A stretch of DNA of 64,000 nt from Verrucomicrobiales bacterium (GTDB taxonomy: Bacteria; Verrucomicrobiota; Verrucomicrobiia; Verrucomicrobiales; DEV007). The DNA lies in the NCBI GenBank assembly GCA_016795505.1, contig JAEUHH010000094.1:1-64000 (forward strand), written 5' to 3'. Below the pieces are notes generated by a model, which saw only the letters and a list, made by a program, of their open reading frames with translations, searched no databases and was not told the origin of the DNA. Shown here one piece after another: positions 54,777 to 63,638 of this stretch. Made by a program: the position numbers and the translations under genes. The first letter of the stretch is position 1. Every line of letters starts with the position of its first letter.

Positions 54777-55877
54777 TTACTGTCCACTCCCGGCTCCGGC
54801 TCCGTCCTGCAACTGCCGCAGCATCTCCTGCACGTTGCCAATGAGGCTCTGGATGACCTGCGGATCGGCGAACAGATCCTGCCACAGGTTCCGTGCCTCC
54901 CCCGGAGCGGGATCGGTGATGTCCCACGCGGTGAGCCAGACTCCGACCTCTTTGCGGAAACCCTGCTCCTCCAGTCGGTCCTCCAAATCGGGCAGGTGCC
55001 CGGCGCCATAAAAGATGGCCACATTCTTCAGCCCGCTGTCCAGAGTGCGGCCCAGCACGTCCATCACCACCTTGTTCCGTTCGGTGATGAGCACGGTGCC
55101 GTCGTCGCCCTCGATCCGCTCGATCAGGACTTCGGCTTCGCTGAGAAACGGGGCGACGGCGCGCTTCAGCTCCGCCACATTGCCGGTGGTCAGGCCGGTG
55201 ACGAGCTTGTTGAGAATGGCATTGCCCGTGGCTTCGTCCGTGAGAAATGCGGGGGCATCCTCACTTTCCGCCACCGCCATGGCCCGCTCGAACAGGGTGG
55301 CCAGCGACTGCTGCCGCGCCTCGGACAGCTCCCGATATTGCGACCAGTCGATGTCGGCGTGAATGAAATTCTCCCGGTCATAGTCGATGCCCTCGGTCTG
55401 GTATTCCATGCCGAGCACCTTGTTGATCAGCCCGTGGGCGGCCTGCACGCGGGCGATCTCCGGATCGGCTTCGCGCTGATCACGGGTGGCAAACTCGCCA
55501 CCGACCAACTCGTAGAGCACCGCCTCGTACTGGGCGAGCTGCGTGTTCAGCGCATCGAAGTAGGAGGGATCGGCCAAGTGCACCGCCCCAACCAGATCGA
55601 CGATCCGATCACCCCGCACGTAGCGGACCACGCCGGTCTGGAGCAACTGTCGATTGGCCCCGTCGACATAGCGGACGAATTCGCCGTCCCCGGGAGGCGT
55701 CTCGGGAGCCTTGGGCGCGGCGGGTTTCGGATCAACGGCCGCGGGTGCCGCAGCGGCTGGACGGGCGAGAGGATCGGGCTCGATGGCGATGTCGCCGGCG
55801 CTCTGAGCCAAAGCCCGGGGTAAAGTAAAGCCAATGAGGCAGGCAGCCAGCGGAAGGAGACGGGAGGGAGCGGTCAT
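54777..55877 (-). CDS. Exported TraB/GumN-like protein
   Basis: This 366-residue protein has a signal peptide (LLPLAACLIGFTLPRALAQS), a Pro/Ala-rich linker (about 30-65), then a domain resembling the TraB/PrgY/GumN family: VDLVGAVHLADPSYF, AVLYELVGGEF, and near the C-terminus VAIFYGAGHLPDLED. The paired Gly-x-x-His motifs and the Glu after the first are the metal-site residues proposed for eukaryotic Tiki-type relatives, which act as metalloproteases. Bacterial members are largely untested. The middle part of the domain is longer than usual. It is alone on the minus strand and divergent from the next gene. Confidence 0.78.
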   Translation of the reverse strand: MTAPSRLLPLAACLIGFTLPRALAQSAGDIAIEPDPLARPAAAAPAAVDPKPAAPKAPETPPGDGEFVRYVDGANRQLLQTGVVRYVRGDRIVDLVGAVHLADPSYFDALNTQLAQYEAVLYELVGGEFATRDQREADPEIARVQAAHGLINKVLGMEYQTEGIDYDRENFIHADIDWSQYRELSEARQQSLATLFERAMAVAESEDAPAFLTDEATGNAILNKLVTGLTTGNVAELKRAVAPFLSEAEVLIERIEGDDGTVLITERNKVVMDVLGRTLDSGLKNVAIFYGAGHLPDLEDRLEEQGFRKEVGVWLTAWDITDPAPGEARNLWQDLFADPQVIQSLIGNVQEMLRQLQDGAGAGSGQ

Positions 55878-56054
55878 GTCCTGATCGACCGGGCCGGGAA
55901 GACTCGGCCGGCTCGACCGTGCCAGATCCTACCGGAACGCGCCGACGGGGGCAAGACGGCATTTCTCCCGCCGCCCGAGTGACGCACCGGTGGTCCCGCG
56001 CGGGTCCGCAAGCACGTCATTCCCCAACGGCACCCGATCTGTCATTGTGTGCCC

Positions 56055-57224
56055 ATGTTCCGTCGTCTCACGCTCCTCCCCGTCCTCATGGCCCTGTTCG
56101 TTTCGCCAGCCGAGGCCGACACGCCTCCGGCCAAGCCGAAGCCCGAATATCAATACCGATCCGGCGACATCGCCATCCCCGCCGCCACCGCCGACGAGCC
56201 CAAAGTCACAGCTTTCGGTCCCGACTCGGTCCGGGCCGCCAGCCGGTATCTGGAAGACGGCGCCCTTTCCTGGGTGCGCGAGAAATCCTGCGTCAACTGC
56301 CACACCACCGGGCCCTACCTCAGCGAGCGGCCCGCCCTGTCACCGCTGCTGGGCCCGCCCAATGCCGAGATCCTCGCCGATTTTGCGGAATCGATTCCGG
56401 AAGGCCCTGCCAAGGAAGCTGAGAAAAACGGCCACCGCTACGTTTCCGGCTCCTGGACCGCCATCTGGTGCGCCCTCGGGCTGGCGGAGTGGGATCGCCA
56501 TGTCACGGGAAAGACTTCAGCCGACACGGACCGCGCCCTGCGGCAGATGATGTCCCGCCAGTCGCCCAACGGCGCCTTCGTCAGCTACGGCGAGGTCGAG
56601 ATCCCGCATATCACCACCGATTTTGAGCTGAGTCTCCAGGCCGTCCGAGCCCTGACCGCCGCGCCCGGCTGGCTGGACTCGCTCGAAGCCGGCGAGACGC
56701 GTGATCGGATCGAGCGGCTGAAGGCGTGGATGAAATCCGCAGCGCCAAAAAATGACTTCGACCGCGTGCTGCGCCTCCAACTCGCCCACTACCTGCCCGA
56801 CCTCGTCAGCCCGGCCGAAAAGGAAAGCGCTCTCGCCCTGCTCGCATCGAAACAGCAGGACGACGGCGGCTGGTCCACCCGTGATTTTTCCGCCGTGCAG
56901 GACTGGCATTACGAAATGAGCGACGCCGTGGTGAAACTCCTCGCCTCCCTGCCGGACGCCGCCGATCCGCAGAGCGACGCCTACATGACCGCCCTCGCCG
57001 TGGTGATGATGCGCCAGAACGGCATTCCCACCACCGATCCCCGCATCCAGCGCGCCCTCACCTGGCTGAAGGGCGAACAACGCGTCTCCGGCCGCTGGTG
57101 GATGCACTCCCTCTATCGCGGCAACTACCACTACACCACCTACATCGCCACCGCGCAGGCCCTCAAAGCTCTCGCCCTGTGCGACGAATTGCCCAAGGTC
57201 GCTGCGCCTGCGGGAGCCGAGTGA
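56055..57224 (+). CDS. Exported alpha/alpha-toroid protein with a CxxCH motif
   Basis: This 389-residue protein has a signal peptide (LTLLPVLMALFVSPAEA). At residues about 79-83 the motif CVNCH within KSCVNCHTTGPY is a possible c-type haem attachment site. From about 120 it shows repeats of the squalene-cyclase / prenyltransferase kind (ALRQMMSRQSPNGAFVSYGE, LASKQQDDGGWSTRDF, WLKGEQRVSGRWWM), consistent with an alpha/alpha toroid. The family known for c-type cytochrome plus toroid is mostly unexplored. The cyclase DXDD motif is not seen. The chosen ATG at 56055 precedes the signal; a GTG at 56049 is also in frame. An electron-transfer or binding role outside the cytoplasm is inference. Confidence 0.82.
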   Translation: MFRRLTLLPVLMALFVSPAEADTPPAKPKPEYQYRSGDIAIPAATADEPKVTAFGPDSVRAASRYLEDGALSWVREKSCVNCHTTGPYLSERPALSPLLGPPNAEILADFAESIPEGPAKEAEKNGHRYVSGSWTAIWCALGLAEWDRHVTGKTSADTDRALRQMMSRQSPNGAFVSYGEVEIPHITTDFELSLQAVRALTAAPGWLDSLEAGETRDRIERLKAWMKSAAPKNDFDRVLRLQLAHYLPDLVSPAEKESALALLASKQQDDGGWSTRDFSAVQDWHYEMSDAVVKLLASLPDAADPQSDAYMTALAVVMMRQNGIPTTDPRIQRALTWLKGEQRVSGRWWMHSLYRGNYHYTTYIATAQALKALALCDELPKVAAPAGAE

Positions 57225-57235
57225 TTTTCGGCCCC

Positions 57236-58798
57236 TCAAAACATCCCCTCCACCCACTCCACCAGTCGGGTGAACCACGGTTCGCGATTCTCGTTCAGCT
57301 TCATCAGTTTCTCCGCCTCGTCGATCTCCAGCCGGCTGCCGGGCGTCGACTTCAGATAGAACTCCAGCAACTCCCGCGGCGTCGCACCCCGGAAGGTGCG
57401 GTCCGCAGGCATTGATGCGGGCAGGTGATCCTCCCAGAGATTTTCAAAATCCCACGCATACTGGGTCGCGACCGCGATCATCGCAAGCAGCAGATCCTCG
57501 GCATCTTCGGGGTCTTCCGGGAGGATGAGGTGAGGGATCTTCAGGTCGAACAAATTCGCGATCTCCCGTCCATTCGGCGCATCCGGCAAACCACCGATCT
57601 CACAGGTCAGTTCCGTCCGCCGCGGCAGGAAAACCAGTTCAATTGGAGTACCGGCATCCAACCCCGCCTCGATCTCTGCCGCGACGATTGTCATCTGGTC
57701 GGCTTCACCCAGATAGTCCCAATTCCATCGGTAGCCATTCTCACCCGAAAGCCTCCAGCCGCAATGCTCCCGGAGATACTCGCCCGATGACACCCGCACC
57801 ATCAGGCTGCGCGTGCTCCCTGGCGTTCCCCCGGACGGCTTGATCCAGGCTACCCGCCGATCCGGGTCGCTCGGATCGCGCAGGCGGTCGATCAAGTCCT
57901 GCCGGCCCGCCCCTCCCCATCCCTCCATCGGGGTGAATCGGTTTACGCTGTGTTCCACCTCCATTTCCTCATCCGCCTGATCCAACCACTGCACCCGGAG
58001 CCGGTCCGGAAACACCACCGACGCGCCGATTTCGCGCTGGAGTGTGGCCCGCTCCGGATCACCGGTCAGCGCCTGCACAGAGACCTTCACCGGCGTGTCG
58101 TGCCAGCACAGCAGCGCCGTGTCCAGACGGCACCACTCTCCCGCCTGGGCAAAAGCCGGGTATCCCTCCTCCAGTTCTTCCAGATCGTAGGAAATCGCCG
58201 CGCCGGTCCGCGCATCGCCCAACAGGGGCCGGCACAATCGGGCCACCGGCATCCCGCGCACCCGGCACAGCAGTCGCATCACCGGAGCGCGATACCGGGT
58301 CGGCACTTGCAGCCGGTGAAAGGCCTCCGGCACCCCGAGGGCATCGAGTTCCGACCTCTCCAGGAGCCGCTGCGAGCCGATTTCCCGAAAGTCCGACATC
58401 GCCACCTCTGCCGGGCTGTCACCACTCGGATACCACAAGGAATAGGCAAAAAATTCGACCGCACCGTCGCCCTCCAGACCTTCCGCCCAGCGCGAGGGCA
58501 TCGCTTGCTGTTTCACCTCAGGCTCACCCATCCAGTCGTAGAGCACCCCATCGCCATCCGACGGCACGCGGACCGGCACCCGCATCTCCGCCCCGGCCGG
58601 ATAGCCCTCGAAGCTGTCGCGATCCGCCGGTTCGAAGACGCCGAGTTGGTCATCTCGATAAGCCTGCGTCACCCGCGTCTCCGTGGGGGACGATACCAGA
58701 TCAGGCATCCGCAGGTAGGCGCGCGCCACCACCACCCCGACGACAACCACATAGGCGACCACGCCCAATCCCAGACTCCATTTTATCGCCCGACTCAT
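57236..58798 (-). CDS. Membrane-anchored protein, function unknown
   Basis: I do not recognise this 520-residue protein. One N-terminal membrane segment (LGLGVVAYVVVVGVVVARAYL) is followed by an acidic, mostly beta extracytoplasmic part. No lipobox is present. The region near 100-260 has a strand-rich segment (FFAYSLWYPSGDSPAEVAM), and the region near 380-440 contains IELVFLPRRTELTCEIGGLP. The last 60 residues are Glu/Leu-rich helices. The real start is the ATG at 58798; a much longer open frame upstream of it is antisense overlap. It converges on the toroid gene with an 11-bp gap, which does not imply a functional link. Confidence 0.7.
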   Translation of the reverse strand: MSRAIKWSLGLGVVAYVVVVGVVVARAYLRMPDLVSSPTETRVTQAYRDDQLGVFEPADRDSFEGYPAGAEMRVPVRVPSDGDGVLYDWMGEPEVKQQAMPSRWAEGLEGDGAVEFFAYSLWYPSGDSPAEVAMSDFREIGSQRLLERSELDALGVPEAFHRLQVPTRYRAPVMRLLCRVRGMPVARLCRPLLGDARTGAAISYDLEELEEGYPAFAQAGEWCRLDTALLCWHDTPVKVSVQALTGDPERATLQREIGASVVFPDRLRVQWLDQADEEMEVEHSVNRFTPMEGWGGAGRQDLIDRLRDPSDPDRRVAWIKPSGGTPGSTRSLMVRVSSGEYLREHCGWRLSGENGYRWNWDYLGEADQMTIVAAEIEAGLDAGTPIELVFLPRRTELTCEIGGLPDAPNGREIANLFDLKIPHLILPEDPEDAEDLLLAMIAVATQYAWDFENLWEDHLPASMPADRTFRGATPRELLEFYLKSTPGSRLEIDEAEKLMKLNENREPWFTRLVEWVEGMF

Positions 58799-58936
58799 AA
58801 GGGCGAATGATAACGAAAGCCAGCCAACCGGGGAAGCCAATTTTAGTGCGCCCTTCCCGAAACGACGCCGCGCCCCGCTGACTTCCGCCCGTCCGCCCCA
58901 ATTCCACTGGCCAAATCCGCCGCCGCGGTTCATCCT

Positions 58937-60106
58937 TTGCCCATCGTTCCCCCAACCCCCTCCCCACATTCCTTGAATCGCACCGAAGCCTACCTCGCGC
59001 TCAACCTGCTGCCCCGCATCGGCCCCATCCGGGTACGACGGTTGCTGGAGGTCTTCACCGAGCCCGAGCGCATCCTCGCCGCCAGCGCGTCCGAGCTCCG
59101 CGCCGTGCCAGGCATCGGAACCGAGATGGCGGAGACGATCCGGGATTGGGAAAGCCAGATCGACCTGGCGGAGGAACTGCGCCGCGTCGCCGACCACGGG
59201 ATCGAGCTGCTCACCATCGAGGACGACCGCTACCCACCCGCCCTGCGCCAGATCCACGATCCACCCCACCTGCTTTTCCTGCGCGGCACCCTGCTCGACC
59301 GCGACCGGCAGGCCATCGCCGTCGTTGGATCGCGGCGGGTCACCCACTACGGCCGGGAGTGCGCCCGGCGCCTGAGCTTTCAACTCGCCCACGCCGGCGT
59401 CACCGTCGTCTCCGGACTCGCCCGCGGCGTCGATACCGCCGCCCATGAGGCCTCCCTCGCCGCTGGCGGACGCACCATCGCCGTACTCGGATCGGGCATC
59501 GGAAATATCTACCCACCCGAAAACGCCGCCCTCGCCGACCGCATCGCCACCAGCGGTGCCGTGCTGTCGGAGTTCCCCGTGCTCTACGTGCCGGACAAAC
59601 AGAGCTTTCCCCTCCGCAACCGCATCGTCTCCGGGATGAGCCAGGGCATCCTTGTGGTCGAGGCACCGGCCCGCAGCGGCGCGCTCATCACCGCCAATCA
59701 GGCCATGGAACAGGGCCGCACCGTATATGCGGTGCCCGGCCCCATCGACCGCCCCCACTCCGAGGGCTGCAACCGCCTCATCCAGGACGGTGCCAAGCTC
59801 GTCATCGATTCGCGCGATGTGCTGGAGGAAATGGACACCCTTTTCTCACTCGACTCCGTCACCCAATCCGCCCCTCGTGGTCCCAAGAGCGCTGAGCCGC
59901 CGGTCCAGGCGCCCTCGCTGCTCGCCACCCTCGATCCCGTCGAGCGCGTCATCCTCGAAGCCGTCGGCGAGTCCGAAACCACCATCGACGACATCATCGA
60001 CCGCGCCCACCAACCCACCGCCATCGTTTCCGCCACCCTGCTCCGGCTGGAAATGAAGCGGCTCGTCAAAGCTCTGCCCGGCAAGTACTTCGTGCGCCTG
60101 ACCTGA
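58937..60106 (+). CDS. dprA: DNA-processing protein DprA
   Basis: This 389-residue protein loads RecA on single-stranded DNA during natural transformation. An N-terminal helical part has an HhH-like segment (ASELRAVPGIGTEMAETI). The Rossmann-like DprA core is clear: AVVGSRRVTHYGRECA, VSGLARGVDTAAHEASL, TIAVLGSGIGNIYPPEN, VLSEFP and RNRIVSGMSQGILVVEA. A winged-helix-like C-terminus (about 330-389) is present. No ATG is available: the frame starts with a TTG at 58937, with another in-frame TTG at 58973. DprA is often kept in species not known to be transformable. Downstream of its stop lies repeat cluster G. Confidence 0.93.
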   Translation: MPIVPPTPSPHSLNRTEAYLALNLLPRIGPIRVRRLLEVFTEPERILAASASELRAVPGIGTEMAETIRDWESQIDLAEELRRVADHGIELLTIEDDRYPPALRQIHDPPHLLFLRGTLLDRDRQAIAVVGSRRVTHYGRECARRLSFQLAHAGVTVVSGLARGVDTAAHEASLAAGGRTIAVLGSGIGNIYPPENAALADRIATSGAVLSEFPVLYVPDKQSFPLRNRIVSGMSQGILVVEAPARSGALITANQAMEQGRTVYAVPGPIDRPHSEGCNRLIQDGAKLVIDSRDVLEEMDTLFSLDSVTQSAPRGPKSAEPPVQAPSLLATLDPVERVILEAVGESETTIDDIIDRAHQPTAIVSATLLRLEMKRLVKALPGKYFVRLT

Positions 60107-60188
60107 CGCCGGCTCCTCAGCCAGATTAGCGAGACCGCGGACCGTCGGCCGAACCCTCAGAATCAGGATCTGCGAGACGCGGCAGTCT

Positions 60189-60233
60189 CCGATCCAACAG
60201 GGTTCGATCGGAGAAGCAACCCTGTTTCATCGG
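60189..60233 (-). repeat. 22-bp-period ACCCTGT units, cluster G (2 units)
   Basis: The first unit (60189-60211) is read on the minus strand and the second (60211-60233) on the plus strand, so the pair is inverted, as in cluster E but with the opposite order. It lies between dprA and the GntR gene. Confidence 0.9.
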
Positions 60234-60280
60234 AATCCCGCCCCACCCAGCACGCGAAAAAGGGACAATTTCCGCTTGCT

Positions 60281-60292
60281 AATCTATAGATT
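60281..60292. promoter_or_regulatory. Palindromic operator candidate upstream of the GntR gene
   Basis: AATCTATAGATT is a perfect 12-bp palindrome centred about 27 bp before the start codon at 60313, in an AT-rich stretch. GntR/FCD regulators usually bind short palindromes near their own promoters, so autoregulation is plausible. Confidence 0.4.
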
Positions 60293-60312
60293 TTTGGCTG
60301 AATCCATACACC

Positions 60313-61014
60313 ATGAGCCGAAATCAATCCGAAATCGCCTACGAGCACCTGCGACGAAAGATTTTCACCCGCGAGTTGGTGCCAGGAGCCAAAGTGCGCT
60401 ATGGCCCCCTCGGCCGGGAAATCGGGATGAGTGCGACGCCCATTCGTGAAGCAATCGGGCGTCTGGCGAGCGAGGGTCTGGTGGAGTTGGTGCCGCAGAC
60501 CGGGGCCATCGTGCGACGCCCAACCCGCGAGGATGCGGCGGAGGTTTATGAAATGCGCGAGGCGATCGAGCCGTTCGCGGCTGCGAAGGCCTGCCATCTC
60601 ATTGGACGCCGCCAGCTGAAGACGCTTGAGGCCACCGTGGAAGCCATGCAGACCACTCTCGCCACGGCCCGACCGGGCGCGTCGCTGGCCCGGGCGGAGG
60701 CCGCGGCATTCGACGAGGCGGATCTGAGATTTCACGTCACCATCCTCGAGGCCGCCGACAACCGCCGCATGCTGAAGGCGGTCGGCGATTTTCATCTCCT
60801 CACGGGCATCATCGGAGCCGACCGGCACGACTACGACGCGGAGGTACTGGAGATGACGATCGAGGACCACGCGGCGATCCTGGCCGCCCTGCGCGAGCGC
60901 CATCCCGAAGCCGTCAGCCGCGCCATGCTGGTCCACATCCGCAACAGCCGCCAGCTCACCCTGAGCCGCCTCGCCAACAACAACGGCAGCCCGCATTTTC
61001 CGCTGCCCAATTGA
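60313..61014 (+). CDS. GntR-family (FCD/FadR-type) transcriptional regulator
   Basis: This 233-residue regulator has an N-terminal winged helix (about 8-72). GMSATPIREAIGRLASEGLVE is the recognition part (shown to 21 residues minus ends: ATPIREAIGRLASEGLV). An FCD ligand domain (about 85-220) has YEMREAIEPFAAAKA, then DLRFHVTILEAADN, with Asp/His residues that bind a metal and an organic acid in FCD proteins. FadR-type members respond to small acids such as sugar acids, lactate or fatty acids. The gene starts a four-gene plus-strand unit, 26 bp before the aldolase gene. It probably controls this unit by sensing its substrate. Confidence 0.92.
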   Translation: MSRNQSEIAYEHLRRKIFTRELVPGAKVRYGPLGREIGMSATPIREAIGRLASEGLVELVPQTGAIVRRPTREDAAEVYEMREAIEPFAAAKACHLIGRRQLKTLEATVEAMQTTLATARPGASLARAEAAAFDEADLRFHVTILEAADNRRMLKAVGDFHLLTGIIGADRHDYDAEVLEMTIEDHAAILAALRERHPEAVSRAMLVHIRNSRQLTLSRLANNNGSPHFPLPN

Positions 61015-61039
61015 CTCAGATCCGCAAAGGTCCCTCGCC

Positions 61040-61975
61040 ATGCATCGACTTCACGGCATCATCCCCCCCATCGTCACGCCCCTGGCCAGCCGGGACGCGA
61101 TTGATGAGGTCGGCTTGGAGAGACTCGTGGAGCGACTCGTCGCGGCAGGCGTTCACGGCATCTTCGTCCTCGGGACGACCGGTGAGGGACCCAGCCTGAG
61201 CCATCGCCTGCGGGCGGAGGTGGTCCGCCTCACCGCCCGACTGCTGAGAGGTCGCCTGCCGCTCTACGTGGGCATCACCGACACGTCGCTGGTCGAGGCG
61301 GTCGATCTCGGCCGGGTGGCGGCCGATGCCGGAGCCGCGGCAGTCGTGGCGGCACCGCCTTTCTACTTTCCGGCCGGACAGACCGAGTTGCGGCACTGGT
61401 TCGACTGCCTCCTCGGCGACCTGCCGCTGCCGCTGGTGTTGTACAACATGCCGGGCTGCACCAAAATCGCGATCGAGCCCGAGACAGTGGCGGCCTTCAT
61501 CGGCCACGACCGTGTCATCGGCCTGAAGGACAGTTCGGGCGATTTGGCTTACTTTGAAAATATCACCCGCCTCGCCGCCCGCGAGCGCCCCGACTGGCCC
61601 GTGCTGGTGGGGCCGGAGCATCTGCTGGCGGCCACCCTGGCACTTGGCGGCACGGGCGGTGTCGCGGGCGGAGCGAATCTGGTGCCCGGTTTGTTCGTGG
61701 CGTGGTTCGACGCCATCCGATCCGGAGACACGGTCGGGGCGGCTGAGCTGCATCGGCAGGTGACAGACCTCCAGCGGCTCTATACCATCGGAAAATACGG
61801 ATCGGCCTTTTTGAAGGGCGTGAAGTGCGCCCTGGAGCTGACTGGCATCTGCTCTGGGCGGTTGGCGGCCCCCTTCGATGCCTTTTATGCGCCGGAACGG
61901 ACGCGCGTTTCGGCTTGGCTCGCGGAATTCTCCGCGCCACACTGGCTGCCGGTCGCGGAGACGGCCGCCATCTGA
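61040..61975 (+). CDS. DapA/NanA-family aldolase or lyase
   Basis: This 311-residue TIM-barrel class I aldolase belongs to the dihydrodipicolinate synthase / N-acetylneuraminate lyase family. Motifs are GTTGEGPSL (pyruvate carboxylate site), VVAAPPFYFP, the catalytic Tyr in VLYNMPG and the Schiff-base Lys in IGLKDSSGD. LKDSSGD is also common in 2-keto-3-deoxy-gluconate-type aldolases, so catabolism of a sugar acid or of sialic acid are both possible. Biosynthetic DapA is less likely given the GntR regulator and the sialidase-like neighbour. The start is the ATG at 61040. No signal peptide is present. Confidence 0.92.
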   Translation: MHRLHGIIPPIVTPLASRDAIDEVGLERLVERLVAAGVHGIFVLGTTGEGPSLSHRLRAEVVRLTARLLRGRLPLYVGITDTSLVEAVDLGRVAADAGAAAVVAAPPFYFPAGQTELRHWFDCLLGDLPLPLVLYNMPGCTKIAIEPETVAAFIGHDRVIGLKDSSGDLAYFENITRLAARERPDWPVLVGPEHLLAATLALGGTGGVAGGANLVPGLFVAWFDAIRSGDTVGAAELHRQVTDLQRLYTIGKYGSAFLKGVKCALELTGICSGRLAAPFDAFYAPERTRVSAWLAEFSAPHWLPVAETAAI

Positions 61976-62008
61976 TTGTCACCACCATATTATCACCCAT
62001 CCATTGCC

Positions 62009-62464
62009 ATGAAATCGCTGCTTTCCCTCCTTGCCATCACCCTGCTCGGCTCACTGCCGGCTTTTGGCCAGTCGCCCGATGCCTCCAAAGCCCTCGCCGC
62101 GGCCGACGACGCCCGCATTGCCGCGATCCTCAAGGCCGACACCGCTGCCCTGACCGGCATGCTCTCTGACGATCTCCACTACGCCCATTCGAGCGGTGCG
62201 GTGGACAGCAAAGCGGTCTTCCTCTCCAATCTCCAGTCCGGCGGCATCCGCTACACCGGCTACCAGCCGCAGGAACGCAAGTTCACCTTTCCCGCCCCGG
62301 GCATCGCCCTCATGACCGGCCGCGCCCACATCCAGGCCGAGACGGCGAAGGGAAAAATGGACAGCATCCTGAGCTATCTCGCCGTGTGGCGCGAGGAAAA
62401 CGGCCAGTGGCGATTCCTCGCCTGGCAATCCTGCCGCCTGCCCACCGAAACGCCGAAACCCTGA
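62009..62464 (+). CDS. Exported NTF2-like protein (DUF4440-type)
   Basis: This 151-residue protein has a signal peptide (LLSLLAITLLGSLPAFGQS) and a single SnoaL/NTF2-like fold (KADTAALTGMLSDDLHYAHS, then YLAVWREENGQWRFLAWQ). The fold hosts small-molecule binding or isomerase sites. No catalytic pair is identifiable. It lies 34 bp after the aldolase gene and 26 bp before the sialidase-like gene. A periplasmic helper in handling a sugar is conceivable, without direct support. The start is the ATG at 62009, directly before the signal. Confidence 0.85.
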   Translation: MKSLLSLLAITLLGSLPAFGQSPDASKALAAADDARIAAILKADTAALTGMLSDDLHYAHSSGAVDSKAVFLSNLQSGGIRYTGYQPQERKFTFPAPGIALMTGRAHIQAETAKGKMDSILSYLAVWREENGQWRFLAWQSCRLPTETPKP

Positions 62465-62489
62465 TGCCACGCCGCGCCACACCACACCC

Positions 62490-63638
62490 ATGCGCTGCCA
62501 ATCAGTCATCCCGCCCCGGAGCCTTGCCCTGCTGGCCAGCCTGGGCTGCCTCAGCCTCGCGGGCGCCGAGCCGCTGCCCGCCCTGCTGGACCTGCCCGGC
62601 ACGGACGGCGATCCCGACCAAATCGACTACGCCTCCCTGCCGGTGCTGACGGGCCGGCACGCCATTGTGTGCCCCTACGACGAGCAGTGGAAGTTTCAGC
62701 TTCACAATTACCTCCTCCACCGCGACGGGCTCTACTGGTGCCAGTGGAGCGCCGGTCCCGAGGTCGAGGATCTGCCGACTCAGGAAGTGCGTTACGCCAC
62801 CAGTAGCGACGGTCTCACCTGGAGCAAGCCACGCACCCTCACGGGACCGCCGGCAGAGGGACGCGCCTACATCGCCCGCGGCTTTTGGGAGCGCGAGGGA
62901 GAACTGCTCGCCCTCGCCGCCAGCTATCGGGGAAAAGGGGCCTTCGGAGTCGACAAGGATCTCAAGCTCGTCGCTTTCGGCTGGGACCGTGCCTCGGAGA
63001 CCTGGAAGGAACGGGGAGTCGTCTATGAAAACGCCATCAACAACTTCGCCCCTCAGCTCCTCGCGTCGGGCGAGTGGATGGTGACGCGGCGCGATGCGCG
63101 TTTCAATGTCACCATGCTCATCGGCGGAGTGAAGTCGCTCTCCGACTGGCGCGTCGTGCCCGTGGTGGACCGGCTCAAGGCGGTGCGCACCAGCCGATTC
63201 AGCCCGGACGAGCCCGTCTGGTGGCCGCTGGCCGATGGACGACTCGTAGCCGCCATCCGCGACAATGGCGGCTCGGGCCGGCTTTACCGCACCCTGTCCA
63301 CCGATCAGGGGCAGACGTGGAGCGCCCCCGAGATCACCAATTACCCCAATGCCACCAGCAAGCTTTTCACCCTGCTCACCAGCCGCGGCTACCGCGTGCT
63401 GATCTCCAATGCCCATCCGAAGATCGGGCGGCGCGAACTGCATCTCGCCGTGTCGCGGGACGGAATCACCTTCACCCGCCTCGCCCGGCTCGACATCCCC
63501 TCGCCCCGCGCGACGACCTTCCAGTATCCCCACGCCATCGAGCACGAGGGACATCTCCTCATCGCCTTCTCCAACAAAAAGGCCGTCACCGAGGTCCTCC
63601 GGGTGAGCCTCGACGACATCGACGCCCTGCTAAAATGA
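62490..63638 (+). CDS. Exported sialidase-like (BNR repeat) protein
   Basis: This 382-residue protein has a signal peptide (SLALLASLGCLSLAGAEP) and a six-bladed-propeller pattern with Asp-box-like repeats: TSSDGLTWSKP, STDQGQTWSAP and SRDGITFTRL. Sialidases need an arginine triad and a Tyr/Glu pair; several Arg residues (RRDARFN, RTSRFSPD) are present but cannot be assigned. Exo-alpha-sialidase or another glycoside-binding protein fits. With the NanA-like aldolase and GntR regulator it suggests uptake and use of sialic or related acids. Its stop overlaps the stop of the convergent gene by nine bases. Confidence 0.82.
   Translation: MRCQSVIPPRSLALLASLGCLSLAGAEPLPALLDLPGTDGDPDQIDYASLPVLTGRHAIVCPYDEQWKFQLHNYLLHRDGLYWCQWSAGPEVEDLPTQEVRYATSSDGLTWSKPRTLTGPPAEGRAYIARGFWEREGELLALAASYRGKGAFGVDKDLKLVAFGWDRASETWKERGVVYENAINNFAPQLLASGEWMVTRRDARFNVTMLIGGVKSLSDWRVVPVVDRLKAVRTSRFSPDEPVWWPLADGRLVAAIRDNGGSGRLYRTLSTDQGQTWSAPEITNYPNATSKLFTLLTSRGYRVLISNAHPKIGRRELHLAVSRDGITFTRLARLDIPSPRATTFQYPHAIEHEGHLLIAFSNKKAVTEVLRVSLDDIDALLK

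Noticed and set aside
58799-59758. Long minus-strand frame upstream of the 57236-58798 gene
   Set aside because: It runs antisense through dprA and has no family-like content; the ATG at 58798 with a membrane segment is the credible start.
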